Below are positions 5,014-12,033 of a DNA stretch of 34,259 bases, in pieces. This DNA is from JBJYKD01 sp049310025 (GTDB lineage: Bacteria; Bacillota; Thermosediminibacteria; Thermosediminibacterales; Tepidanaerobacteraceae): NCBI RefSeq assembly GCF_049310025.1, contig NZ_JBJYKD010000031.1:1-34259 (forward strand). Reading direction: 5' to 3'. Within the stretch, counting starts at the first letter, position 1, and every line of letters starts with the position of its first letter. The notes under the pieces are model-generated. The model had not been told where the DNA came from and made no database searches. It worked only from the letters and a program-made list of their open reading frames with translations. A program made the translations under genes and the position numbers.

Positions 5014-7464
5014 TTAGCAGGTGTAATAAGTGGTGTTCGGGTCTCTTCGGTGAACTCGAATTCCAGTAACTTCAGCTACCAGCTCCTCCTGCTCCCGAAT
5101 GTAACCAGCGAGTTCCTGCGGATTATGGAAGGGATACTGTATAGTACTTGGGCCGTTGGAGTTAGCCAGAACCCAATCAGTAATTTCTCTAAGTTGGAAG
5201 ACAGGTTTCTTTTGTCCTGCTTCTACTTCCTGCCTTCTCAGTATTGCAAATTCTCTCAGCAACATCAATGCATTATCGGCTTGGAATTGTGCTTCCCGTA
5301 TAACCTGTGGCAGTTTGTCAACCACTGTTTCCATTGTGGAAAGTAGCTGCTTGCTTTCATCAAGAGCTTCTGCCATCAACAACAGCGCCCTCTCAAAGCC
5401 TTCAAGACGCACACTCTTACGCCGGTAGGCTTCAAACTTCGTATCGACAAGCTGGAAGAAACGTTGAGCGGCAACGAGCATATCAGCTAGTAATGCTTCC
5501 CGACCAGGGTTGTCGTAGAGAACCTTCCACTCCCAGTCATCTACTTTTTGCCCTTCCGGTATCTTTTTGAATCGAAAAACCAGCGACCGCTCCATCAAGT
5601 CTGAAGCGTGGATGGGTAGACGGGTAGCAGTAATGGCGAAAGTGCAGTCTGTCTTAACTGTCACATCCGTGTTAGAGTAGAGAGGACGGTACTGGATTTT
5701 CTTAAGCGTAACCGCTCTGGCGATTTCTTCCTCAAACTGTTCCCGGTAGTTTCTCAGGCTGCCTGGTCTGACGTTATCAAATACGTAAATCCCGCGGGCA
5801 CTGGCAAGGAAAGTCCTCAACTCCTGCAAATCCCTTGGAGTGACTCCAACGCCTATCTCTCCAACAAGAACTCCTGTCCGAACGTAGTAAAAACGAGATT
5901 TACCTGAACCAGCTTCACCGATAGCCATTTCAACTGGCAACTCCAATCCTCTCCAGTCCCGGAAAAGAGGAGAGAGATAGCAGAGGACTTCAAGCAGTGC
6001 TCTTTGTTCTTCATCCGTAAAAATGGAATGACTGTCAAGGTTGAGAGTGTCCACTACCTGACGCCATAACCTTTTTGGTTGCGAAGGCAGGTTTTGGAAG
6101 TCTATCTTAACCGGTTTAACGATTCCTTTCTTGAACAGCACTTCGTCAACGCCGTTATCCTCCAAAGTGATAGCATCCTTAGTCACCATTGCAACTGCCG
6201 AATCGCTAAGCTGAACATATAAAGCATCAGTTGGTACTTTTGGCGGTTCGTTCACATAGGAAACCTTACGAGTCCTCACCCGAGGGCAGCCCTGTATGAA
6301 AGCCGTTGACAGACGACTTATGACTTCTCTATCAGCGGTTCCGATGCCGTATTTAGCTGTGATTAGCTCCGCAAACTCTCCAACCCGGAAAGCATTTGCA
6401 TTTTCAGTCCAGTCTACTTCGTAAAGAAGTTTCTCTTTCCCGTCGAAGTAGTAGAACTTTCTGTTATCCGCCTCATCACGATAACGCCGTCCTTCATAAT
6501 CAAGGTCGGCTACTACTGCCGTAGCTGCCATTTCGTAATCGTCCCGGTTTAGACCCCGCTTTCTTAGGTGTCTTTGCAACCAGCTTCGCAGTTGCGGTTG
6601 TATCGGAAATCGAGCCTGTTTAGCCAATTCCCAAAAATCGTTAGCGGTGTGTTTAAGCAAGAAGTCATCCAGTCCAATCTTTTCTCCTTCCTTTTCCGGA
6701 TGGGGTAGGATTACCTGTTTTACATCAGCACCACGTTTGAACAGCCAGAAGGCGAAATCAAAGGCTGCTTGCTGAACCTGCTCTTTGACTGGAAAGCCAT
6801 TTGCTGAATCGCTGTCAAAGACGATGTAGACTGTTCGCTGTCTCCAGTCAAACTCGAGAAGCTCTGGAGCCACATGCTCTTCCAGCAATTGGATAGCATC
6901 AGCATCCTTTATTGTGAAAGTGATAAAGCCTCTTTTGCTTTCTCCAATTTCGCTTGGCTTAATTCTGTACTTACCGTGCCTAATGTTATTAACACCACCA
7001 AGGGCAATGGCAGGAATACCCTCCTGTACTGCTTTGGCGGCCTTCTTTTCGCCTTCCACGATAACGAGCGGTTTAGAAGTATCTTTGGCTATCTTCCATA
7101 TATCCGGTAGTACGTAAACGTGAACGCCAGTATCCTTTGGCTGAGCGTACTTAACCTGTTTCCCTTCGGAATTGACCGGCGGTTGATGGTAGCGAATACG
7201 GAAGAACGGGATTTCCTCTTTCTCACCAGTAATAAGCCGGTCATGAATGGGATTTCCGTACTTATCGAAATACGGAATGACGTAACCTGTGCTTTGTGGG
7301 AAGGGAGTCAAGTTTCTTTCAACGTCTGTAGCATCCCTTACGCCCATCTTCTTAATGGTTTCTTCGTTTAGTCCGCTGCGCTTCAGGTCTTCCATCGAAA
7401 GTGGTGAAAGTAGCTGCAACAAGTTGTCCTGAACGTTACATTCCAACGCCCTCGCTGTGGTCAT
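5014..7464 (-). CDS. DUF3854-type TOPRIM / P-loop replication protein (left)
   Basis: The 816-aa protein has a DUF3854/TOPRIM-like part at about 110-265, with VIVEGEKKAAKAV at 134-146, LGGVNN at 155-160 and the acidic FDSDS at 216-220. A helicase/ATPase-like part follows with Walker A GEAGSGKS at 516-523 and Walker B IYVFDN at 559-564. Proteins joining these two parts usually prime and unwind DNA at plasmid or phage origins. ATG at 7464 follows AGGAGGCTGGTCAAA and overlaps the DUF5659-like gene by 29 bases. The GCTAGC cluster and a strong terminator follow. The right arm has an unrelated replication protein at the same place, though the ribosome binding site and first codons match. Confidence 0.8.
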   Translation of the reverse strand: MTTARALECNVQDNLLQLLSPLSMEDLKRSGLNEETIKKMGVRDATDVERNLTPFPQSTGYVIPYFDKYGNPIHDRLITGEKEEIPFFRIRYHQPPVNSEGKQVKYAQPKDTGVHVYVLPDIWKIAKDTSKPLVIVEGEKKAAKAVQEGIPAIALGGVNNIRHGKYRIKPSEIGESKRGFITFTIKDADAIQLLEEHVAPELLEFDWRQRTVYIVFDSDSANGFPVKEQVQQAAFDFAFWLFKRGADVKQVILPHPEKEGEKIGLDDFLLKHTANDFWELAKQARFPIQPQLRSWLQRHLRKRGLNRDDYEMAATAVVADLDYEGRRYRDEADNRKFYYFDGKEKLLYEVDWTENANAFRVGEFAELITAKYGIGTADREVISRLSTAFIQGCPRVRTRKVSYVNEPPKVPTDALYVQLSDSAVAMVTKDAITLEDNGVDEVLFKKGIVKPVKIDFQNLPSQPKRLWRQVVDTLNLDSHSIFTDEEQRALLEVLCYLSPLFRDWRGLELPVEMAIGEAGSGKSRFYYVRTGVLVGEIGVGVTPRDLQELRTFLASARGIYVFDNVRPGSLRNYREQFEEEIARAVTLKKIQYRPLYSNTDVTVKTDCTFAITATRLPIHASDLMERSLVFRFKKIPEGQKVDDWEWKVLYDNPGREALLADMLVAAQRFFQLVDTKFEAYRRKSVRLEGFERALLLMAEALDESKQLLSTMETVVDKLPQVIREAQFQADNALMLLREFAILRRQEVEAGQKKPVFQLREITDWVLANSNGPSTIQYPFHNPQELAGYIREQEELVAEVTGIRVHRRDPNTTYYTC

Positions 7465-7744
7465 TTTGACCAGCCTCCTTCTTCAATGTTTCTCGTTTAA
7501 TGTAGTTAATGCGGTCACCAAGCTCCCGCATTGCTCTAACATAATCGAACAGGTTGACAGTCAGGTTCTTGTCACCCTCGAACCTCGTTCGCAAGTCCCG
7601 TAGGGTGGAGAAGTCCGCTTCTGGGTAAAGGAACATCACTTTCTTTGCTCCAGGAAACGGAACTCTGATTTCCGGCTTATAACCGTTCAACATTAGGTAG
7701 GCAGCGAAATGCAAGTCCTTTGTGTAGAAAGGCTCTCGTTTCAT
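7436..7744 (-). CDS. DUF5659-like protein (left copy)
   Basis: The product (102 aa from ATG 7744) begins MKREPFYTKDLHFAAYLMLN. This fits the DUF5659 pattern: a TKDL start, an alpha-helix, then a strand ending in FLYPEADF, and a C-terminal helical part with Tyr and Arg. Such proteins are common on phages and plasmids and their role is unknown. The right copy (25489-25809) is very similar up to the last residues and uses TTG. The gene is placed directly before the replication gene in both arms and overlaps it, so a role coupled to replication is possible (inference). Confidence 0.7.
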   Translation of the reverse strand: MKREPFYTKDLHFAAYLMLNGYKPEIRVPFPGAKKVMFLYPEADFSTLRDLRTRFEGDKNLTVNLFDYVRAMRELGDRINYIKRETLKKEAGQNDHSEGVGM

Positions 7745-7782
7745 AGTTATCAAACCTCCTTAAATTAAGTTGGTTTTTCTTT

Positions 7783-7840
7783 CCACGTATAAAAATAGTT
7801 GATGAAAAAAGTTCCTAGGTGCATAGAGGCTTATAAACGT
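7783..7840 (-). promoter_or_regulatory. Conserved upstream region, motif A copy
   Basis: On the minus strand: TTATAAGCCTCTATGCACCT, GGAACTTTTTTC, ACTATTTTTATACGTGG, ending about 40 bases before the DUF5659-like gene. The right arm has the same sequence with few changes (25396-25449). The pattern also resembles 2590-2690. Probably a promoter or leader. Confidence 0.5.
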
Positions 7841-7863
7841 TAATGCAACGATGTTTTCAGCTA

Positions 7864-7950
7864 CTAACTTGTGGTTTTGCTTTCTTTCAAGTAAAAGTAG
7901 CCATTCCCAATTACCGACAAAGTTACCAGCGACCAAATCAGCCAGAACAT
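7864..7950 (-). CDS. 28-aa hydrophobic peptide (left copy)
   Basis: The frame reads MFWLIWSLVTLSVIGNGYFY and ends LKESKTTS. One hydrophobic helix (residues 2-19) and a short polar tail suggest a single-span membrane peptide. It has an AGGAGGCGATAAAG ribosome binding site. The right arm keeps the same frame, length and binding site at 25283-25369 with mostly conservative changes, which argues that it is translated. In this arm its start overlaps the end of the NUMOD3-like gene by 13 bases. Function unknown; small toxins and membrane protein partners are both of this kind. Confidence 0.65.
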   Translation of the reverse strand: MFWLIWSLVTLSVIGNGYFYLKESKTTS

Positions 7951-8414
7951 TCTTTATCGCCTCCTTTAAGCGGTCTGCCAATACGTTTTGAGCTTTTTTG
8001 CATTCCTTCGGAGATGCGTTTCCTACGTTCTTTGTTAGCTTCCGGGTCACGGAGATAGCTCAAATACTTTTCTCTAATCTCCGGATTTTTCCAAGCTCGC
8101 TTTACGCGTTCGCTTTGTTGAGCTTTTACCTCCGGGTCATTCAGCGCTTCTTTTACTCCCTGACTTACCTTTTTTCGGAATTCCTCAGACTGACAAGCGC
8201 GACGAATTTTTGAGTTTGGCTCTTGCCACAGCCTTTTTGCAGCTTGACGTCGCTTCTCTCGATACTCGTCAGATTGCATCGCTTGGCGTAGTTTTGAGTT
8301 TGGGTCTTGCCAGAGACCCTTTACTGCTTGACTTGCCGTCTTTCGCCACTCTTCGTAGGCTGGAGAATTCCTCCACGCCTCATATTCGGGTGTTCCTCTC
8401 TTAGGCAGAGCCAT
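7938..8414 (-). CDS. NUMOD3-like repeat protein
   Basis: ATG at 8414 follows AAGGAGGTGAGGTTA and gives 158 aa. The sequence is built of repeated basic helices of the pattern S-x-E-[YF]-R-x-K...A-x-K-x-L-W-x-[ED]-P (for example QSDEYREKRRQAAKRLWQEP), at about residues 10-130. This is typical of NUMOD3, a DNA-binding module of homing endonucleases and related phage proteins. No GIY-YIG or HNH catalytic part is visible, so it may be a stand-alone DNA binder or the remainder of a homing endonuclease. The right arm lacks it: this gene and the next are an insertion between two otherwise adjacent genes. Confidence 0.65.
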   Translation of the reverse strand: MALPKRGTPEYEAWRNSPAYEEWRKTASQAVKGLWQDPNSKLRQAMQSDEYREKRRQAAKRLWQEPNSKIRRACQSEEFRKKVSQGVKEALNDPEVKAQQSERVKRAWKNPEIREKYLSYLRDPEANKERRKRISEGMQKSSKRIGRPLKGGDKECSG

Positions 8415-8456
8415 TAACCTCACCTCCTTAGCTTCCTTAATGGATAAAATTTTAGG

Positions 8457-9065
8457 TTACACCAACGGAACTTTATAGAGAGCAACTTTTTTTCCGGAAG
8501 AGAAAAAAGTCCCATCTGCTACTCGCAAGTTCCACACCGACTTCTGGTGAGAGAAAGCAACTTCCAAGAGTGTTCGTGGTTCCTGTAAGCATGAGTCGCA
8601 GACAGGTATCAGCCCTACGTGTCGATGATGGTAGAGAGAAATGACTTCCAGTTTAATCGGACGAAGGCATAACCCACAGAACACCTGCTCGATGTTCTGT
8701 GGAAGAAACGCCTCACTCTGCAGAATCGGTACTGGTAGACCAGAAACTGTTTGCTCGCGAATTTCTCCGACCGGTTGACCTTCCAACGTAACGAACCCGA
8801 AGGATGGAGAAGTCGGTTTGATTGGAAAGGAGTAGATACCTCCATCGTCATCGGACATCGGAACCCTCGGATGGAAGTGCTCTGCTCTTGTAACCCTCCC
8901 GATTTCAAAGGTGAGAGGTTTCAGCTCTTTGCCACAGGTCGGACACGTGTGAGAAACTCCCGCTCGACTAATGAACGGAGATACGAACTGTGGCTTTCCG
9001 TCTACCAGACGAATGTTAACCTGATGATACGCAATCATGGTCATTGCTCCAGTCTTATCCGGCAT
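8457..9065 (-). CDS. Protein with several CxxC motifs, 202 aa, left arm only
   Basis: Three Cys pairs are seen: CPTCGKE at about 41-44, CGLCLRP at about 130-133 and CDSCLQE at about 157-160. They suggest one or two zinc ribbons. The rest has no recognisable domain. The start overlaps the end of the 80-aa gene by 11 bases. In the right arm the same start triplet and next codons (ATGCCGGATAAG) survive, but the gene is absent and the sequence goes straight to the 28-aa peptide. A remnant of its C-terminus lies at 4572-4646. Function unknown. Confidence 0.6.
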   Translation of the reverse strand: MPDKTGAMTMIAYHQVNIRLVDGKPQFVSPFISRAGVSHTCPTCGKELKPLTFEIGRVTRAEHFHPRVPMSDDDGGIYSFPIKPTSPSFGFVTLEGQPVGEIREQTVSGLPVPILQSEAFLPQNIEQVFCGLCLRPIKLEVISLYHHRHVGLIPVCDSCLQEPRTLLEVAFSHQKSVWNLRVADGTFFSSGKKVALYKVPLV

Positions 9066-9297
9066 ACTCCAGTTGCTTTTTGATGTGGTGAGGCACTAGC
9101 TCGTAGTGGTAAGTTGCTTCACAGCACTGCATTCCCAATGGACAATGACGGAGAGCTTGCCATTCGTTATCTCCAAAGGCGCAGAGAAAGTCGTACCCGA
9201 AATTTCCGAAACAGGTTTGAGATAACTTCTCAGCTAGTTCGTCTTTCATCAGGTCATTCCACTTAATCCAGTAAAAAATGGGTAGCATCATATTCAT
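9055..9297 (-). CDS. Conserved 80-aa Cys-containing protein (left copy)
   Basis: By eye the product differs from its right-arm copy (25027-25269) at only about five positions. It has four cysteines (SQTCFG, FLCAF, HCPLG, and a CC pair in MQCCEATYHY) and many aromatics. Some cysteines may bind metal. It begins after GGGGGATGAAT, 10 bases past the 441-aa gene, so the two form one operon. No family recognised. Confidence 0.75.
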   Translation of the reverse strand: MNMMLPIFYWIKWNDLMKDELAEKLSQTCFGNFGYDFLCAFGDNEWQALRHCPLGMQCCEATYHYELVPHHIKKQLEYAG

Positions 9298-9307
9298 CCC
9301 CCTTCTG

Positions 9308-10633
9308 TTACTCGTTAAAGATTTTTTGGTTAATCAGCCTACTGAGTTCGTGAGAAGGTGGTAGTGTTCTAAAAATATCACTCCAGAAACCGCTGTCGTC
9401 ACGCTTTTCAACGTCAGTCTGAATGTTATTAGGATACTGCCAGCGTGCCACGTTGGACAAAGTTTTTAAGTCTCCGGAGAGGTAACTCCTTTCTGACTTC
9501 TCCTTTTCTACGGTAGCCTGAACTCTCTTAACGAAGGTGTACCAGTTGCTGGCAAGCTCTTGGCCTCTCTTGAAGAACTCTTCCATCTCCATCTGCGTGT
9601 ATGTGGCACTATCACGTTTTCGGGTGGGCGTAGAAACTTTATCGACTGTGGCATCATCCAAAGTACCCACGGTCATCAGCATGGAGAGAATATCAGTTAG
9701 CTGTTTAGTAACCTTTTCCTTAGCGGTGTAGGTGAGCCGGTCACGATAGCTAAGAGCGTTTGGCAATTCTTTCAACCATTGGCTTAACCGTCCCTGTAAA
9801 TCCTTTGCCTGGAGCGTTATTGTGCGATACATACTTGACGGGTAGGGTTCGTAATGTTCCTTATTGTCCTTAGACAGTCTCGTAAAATCATCAGGAGTAA
9901 ACGGTGGACGTTTTATCCCATAGGTATTTTCGAGGAAGCGGCCAATGCGCTCCAAGTCGTAGCTTCCTTCTTCAACCTCTCTCTGCAAAGCGGTAGCTCG
10001 CCTGAAATTCTTCTGCACGACATCCTCCTTAACGGAATCTAAGAGTCCCTGAAGGATTTCATCGTCTGAAAGGGCAAAGGATGTCCCTTTAACAACAGAC
10101 TTCGATACCTCGTAGTTGCGTAGCACTACCTCCACGTAGTTTTCCAGAGAGTTCCTGTTACCTCTCAACGCTTGCCATTGTTTAGCAACCTTGTCAACTT
10201 TCTTACGGAATATCTCATCGGTTTCGTAACGCTTTCTAATCTCATTACGCATATTTAACCCCTCCTTTTGAATTTTTGAAGTAGTAGCCATGCTTGCGGC
10301 TTTAGTGATAAAATGTTGAGAGAGCAGACGTATTAAATTGTCTATGCGCTCTACTGTTTGAGCTTCTTCTAAACTGTTCTTTACGTACTTAACGAAGGCA
10401 TCTTCCTGTGGGAATTTGTTCAGTTGTTCCAATGCTTGTTTGCGAGCGGTTTCTACTTCACCAGCAGTATTTTTCTTGATTGGACGTTTCGCAAGCGGGT
10501 CAATAAACGACTTGCCAATCTGCTCTCCGTGAGGAGCGAAAAAGGCAGTCTCGCCCGTAGCTGGATTAAATCGCTTAATTGCTGGACCAAATTCGGTATT
10601 GACTTTTTCCTCGACCCAATCAACGAACGACAT
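9308..10633 (-). CDS. Conserved 441-aa protein of unknown function (left copy)
   Basis: I do not recognise the family. The protein is highly charged and mostly helical and has no signal peptide, membrane segment or P-loop. The right-arm copy (23691-25016) has the same length and about 31 substitutions by eye, roughly 93 percent identity. Residues 1-50 (MSFVDWVEEKVNTEF, FFAPHGEQIGKSF) are the most conserved; 110-130 varies most. It starts after GGGGAGGTGTTTTCAAG and is the gene nearest the CRISPR island in both arms. Its upstream region is also the probable CRISPR leader. A structural, DNA-packaging or replication role would be a guess. Confidence 0.8.
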   Translation of the reverse strand: MSFVDWVEEKVNTEFGPAIKRFNPATGETAFFAPHGEQIGKSFIDPLAKRPIKKNTAGEVETARKQALEQLNKFPQEDAFVKYVKNSLEEAQTVERIDNLIRLLSQHFITKAASMATTSKIQKEGLNMRNEIRKRYETDEIFRKKVDKVAKQWQALRGNRNSLENYVEVVLRNYEVSKSVVKGTSFALSDDEILQGLLDSVKEDVVQKNFRRATALQREVEEGSYDLERIGRFLENTYGIKRPPFTPDDFTRLSKDNKEHYEPYPSSMYRTITLQAKDLQGRLSQWLKELPNALSYRDRLTYTAKEKVTKQLTDILSMLMTVGTLDDATVDKVSTPTRKRDSATYTQMEMEEFFKRGQELASNWYTFVKRVQATVEKEKSERSYLSGDLKTLSNVARWQYPNNIQTDVEKRDDSGFWSDIFRTLPPSHELSRLINQKIFNE

Positions 10634-10729
10634 CTTGAAAACACCTCCCCTGCAATGAATGATTAGGCTGCTTTAATGGTAATCAGGAAACCGATACTTG
10701 AGGGAAATTCAAGATTAGTTCGTTGAAAC
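10634..10729. promoter_or_regulatory. Arm-end intergenic region: promoter and CRISPR leader
   Basis: These 96 bases are nearly identical, inverted, to 23595-23690. They contain a palindrome (CTTGA-GGGAAAT-TCAAG) and end in GTTGAAAC, the same eight bases, bar one, as the end of the CRISPR repeat. Outward they must hold the promoter of the 441-aa gene. Inward they lie directly upstream of a CRISPR array on its crRNA strand, so they probably also act as its leader. Confidence 0.6.
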
Positions 10730-10739
10730 GTTTATGATG

Positions 10740-10763
10740 GCAGCTTCTTCGGCCAGAAGCTGC
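10740..10763. other. Perfect hairpin between leader and first repeat of array 1
   Basis: GCAGCTTCT and AGAAGCTGC form a perfect 9-bp stem with a TCGGCC loop. It fills most of the 38-base gap (10730-10767) between the arm end and the first repeat. No T run follows on the plus strand, so it is not an ordinary terminator. The equivalent gap of array 2 has no such hairpin. Confidence 0.7.
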
Positions 10764-10767
10764 TTAG

Positions 10768-11875
10768 GTTTTTAGCCTACCTATTAGGAATTGAAACTAT
10801 CCTAGCCATGTATGAGTGAGGTGGATTATGAAGTTTTTAGCCTACCTATTAGGAATTGAAACTTCCTCCAGTACGCGTTGGACAGCGGCGCAGTAACTGC
10901 GTTTTTAGCCTACCTATTAGGAATTGAAACTCACGTCAAAGGCTGGTTCAAGAACGCCGGAAACGTCCGTTTTTAGCCTACCTATTAGGAATTGAAACAG
11001 TCCTTCGTCCAGCGCTATCAGCGCTTTGTCGTCGGGTTTTTAGCCTACCTATTAGGAATTGAAACATAGCTTTGGCAATAGCTTTGAAGTCTTTTTTACT
11101 CAGTTTTTAGCCTACCTATTAGGAATTGAAACTACATCTAGACTGCTACGAGCATATTCAACTAGAAAAAGTTTTTAGCCTACCTATTAGGAATTGAAAC
11201 CCATCCGGTACCATTTCCAGAAATTGGGTGAGCAGTCGTTTTTAGCCTACCTATTAGGAATTGAAACCAAAAATATTCATGTCAAAACTCCTTAAAAATA
11301 TATTTAGTTTTTAGCCTACCTATTAGGAATTGAAACGCATCAAGTTTTTCTGTATTTCTGCGCCTAATCTCATCGTTTTTAGCCTACCTATTAGGAATTG
11401 AAACATTATCTTCTGAATACGTTCCAGTGATATCTCATTTTGGTTTTTAGCCTACCTATGAGGAATTGAAACCAGGAGCTGGGCATCCGCTACGAATGCA
11501 TCACGGGGTTTTTAGCCTACCTATGAGGAATTGAAACGCATTCTTGACACCCAGGGCCTGCAGGAAATCCTTCGGTTTTTAGCCTACCTATGAGGAATTG
11601 AAACAGTAACGGCTTTGCACCGTTAAGCAGGGCAGAGGCATGTTTTTAGCCTACCTATGAGGAATTGAAACTCCACAGCGCTCTCGATAAAGCAGTAGAA
11701 ACCCGCAAGGGTTTTTAGCCTACCTATGAGGAATTGAAACCCTTACTATCTCTAAGACTTCCCGCGTTTTAACCAAGTTTTTAGCCTACCTATGAGGAAT
11801 TGAAACCTGGTTCAGGTACGACTCTTGTGGTTGCGCGCATATAAGGCTTTTAGCCTACCTCTCAGGGATTGAATC
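10768..11875 (+). CRISPR. CRISPR array 1 (16 full repeats plus one degenerate)
   Basis: The 30-bp repeat begins GTTTTTAGCC, continues TACCTATTAG and ends GAATTGAAAC. Full repeats start at 10768, 10833, 10901, 10969, 11036, 11103, 11171, 11238, 11307, 11375, 11443, 11508, 11575, 11642, 11711 and 11777. The first ten have CCTATTAGG and the last six CCTATGAGG. A decayed repeat lies at 11846-11875. Spacers are about 35-39 bases. The ATTGAAAC end is the usual crRNA 5' handle of type I/III systems, so transcription is on the plus strand. The decayed repeat at the far end agrees: it marks the trailer. The array converges on the cas operon. Confidence 0.97.
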
Positions 11876-11944
11876 AGGTAAAGAATTAGGGCCGGGGCTG
11901 TAACGGGTGGCTAATTGTCTGCGGCACTTATGATCAATAAAAAT

Positions 11945-11983
11945 AAAAAAAGGGCGTTTTTTTGACAAACCCCTTCTTTTTTT
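11945..11983. terminator. Bidirectional terminator between array 1 and csx1-csx20
   Basis: AAAAAAAGGG and CCCCTTCTTTTTTT form an A-tract/GC/T-tract hairpin that works on both strands. It would stop the array transcript and the cas transcript, which converge here. A perfect 8-bp inverted repeat (TACGTCGT at 11983-11990, ACGACGTA at 12000-12007) lies next to it on the csx1 side and may help. Confidence 0.7.
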
Positions 11984-12033
11984 ACGTCGTTTATAGTCGA
12001 CGACGTATATTATAGTAATTTGTCGTTCAGCAT

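Noticed and set aside
7760..8050. 96-codon minus-strand frame
   Set aside because: It overlaps the NUMOD3-like gene and the 28-aa peptide in another frame and runs through the conserved upstream motif. The right arm does not keep the frame.
11983..12007. TACGTCGT/ACGACGTA inverted repeat as an attachment site
   Set aside because: Single copy, next to a terminator, with no recombinase gene in the window; more likely part of transcription termination.
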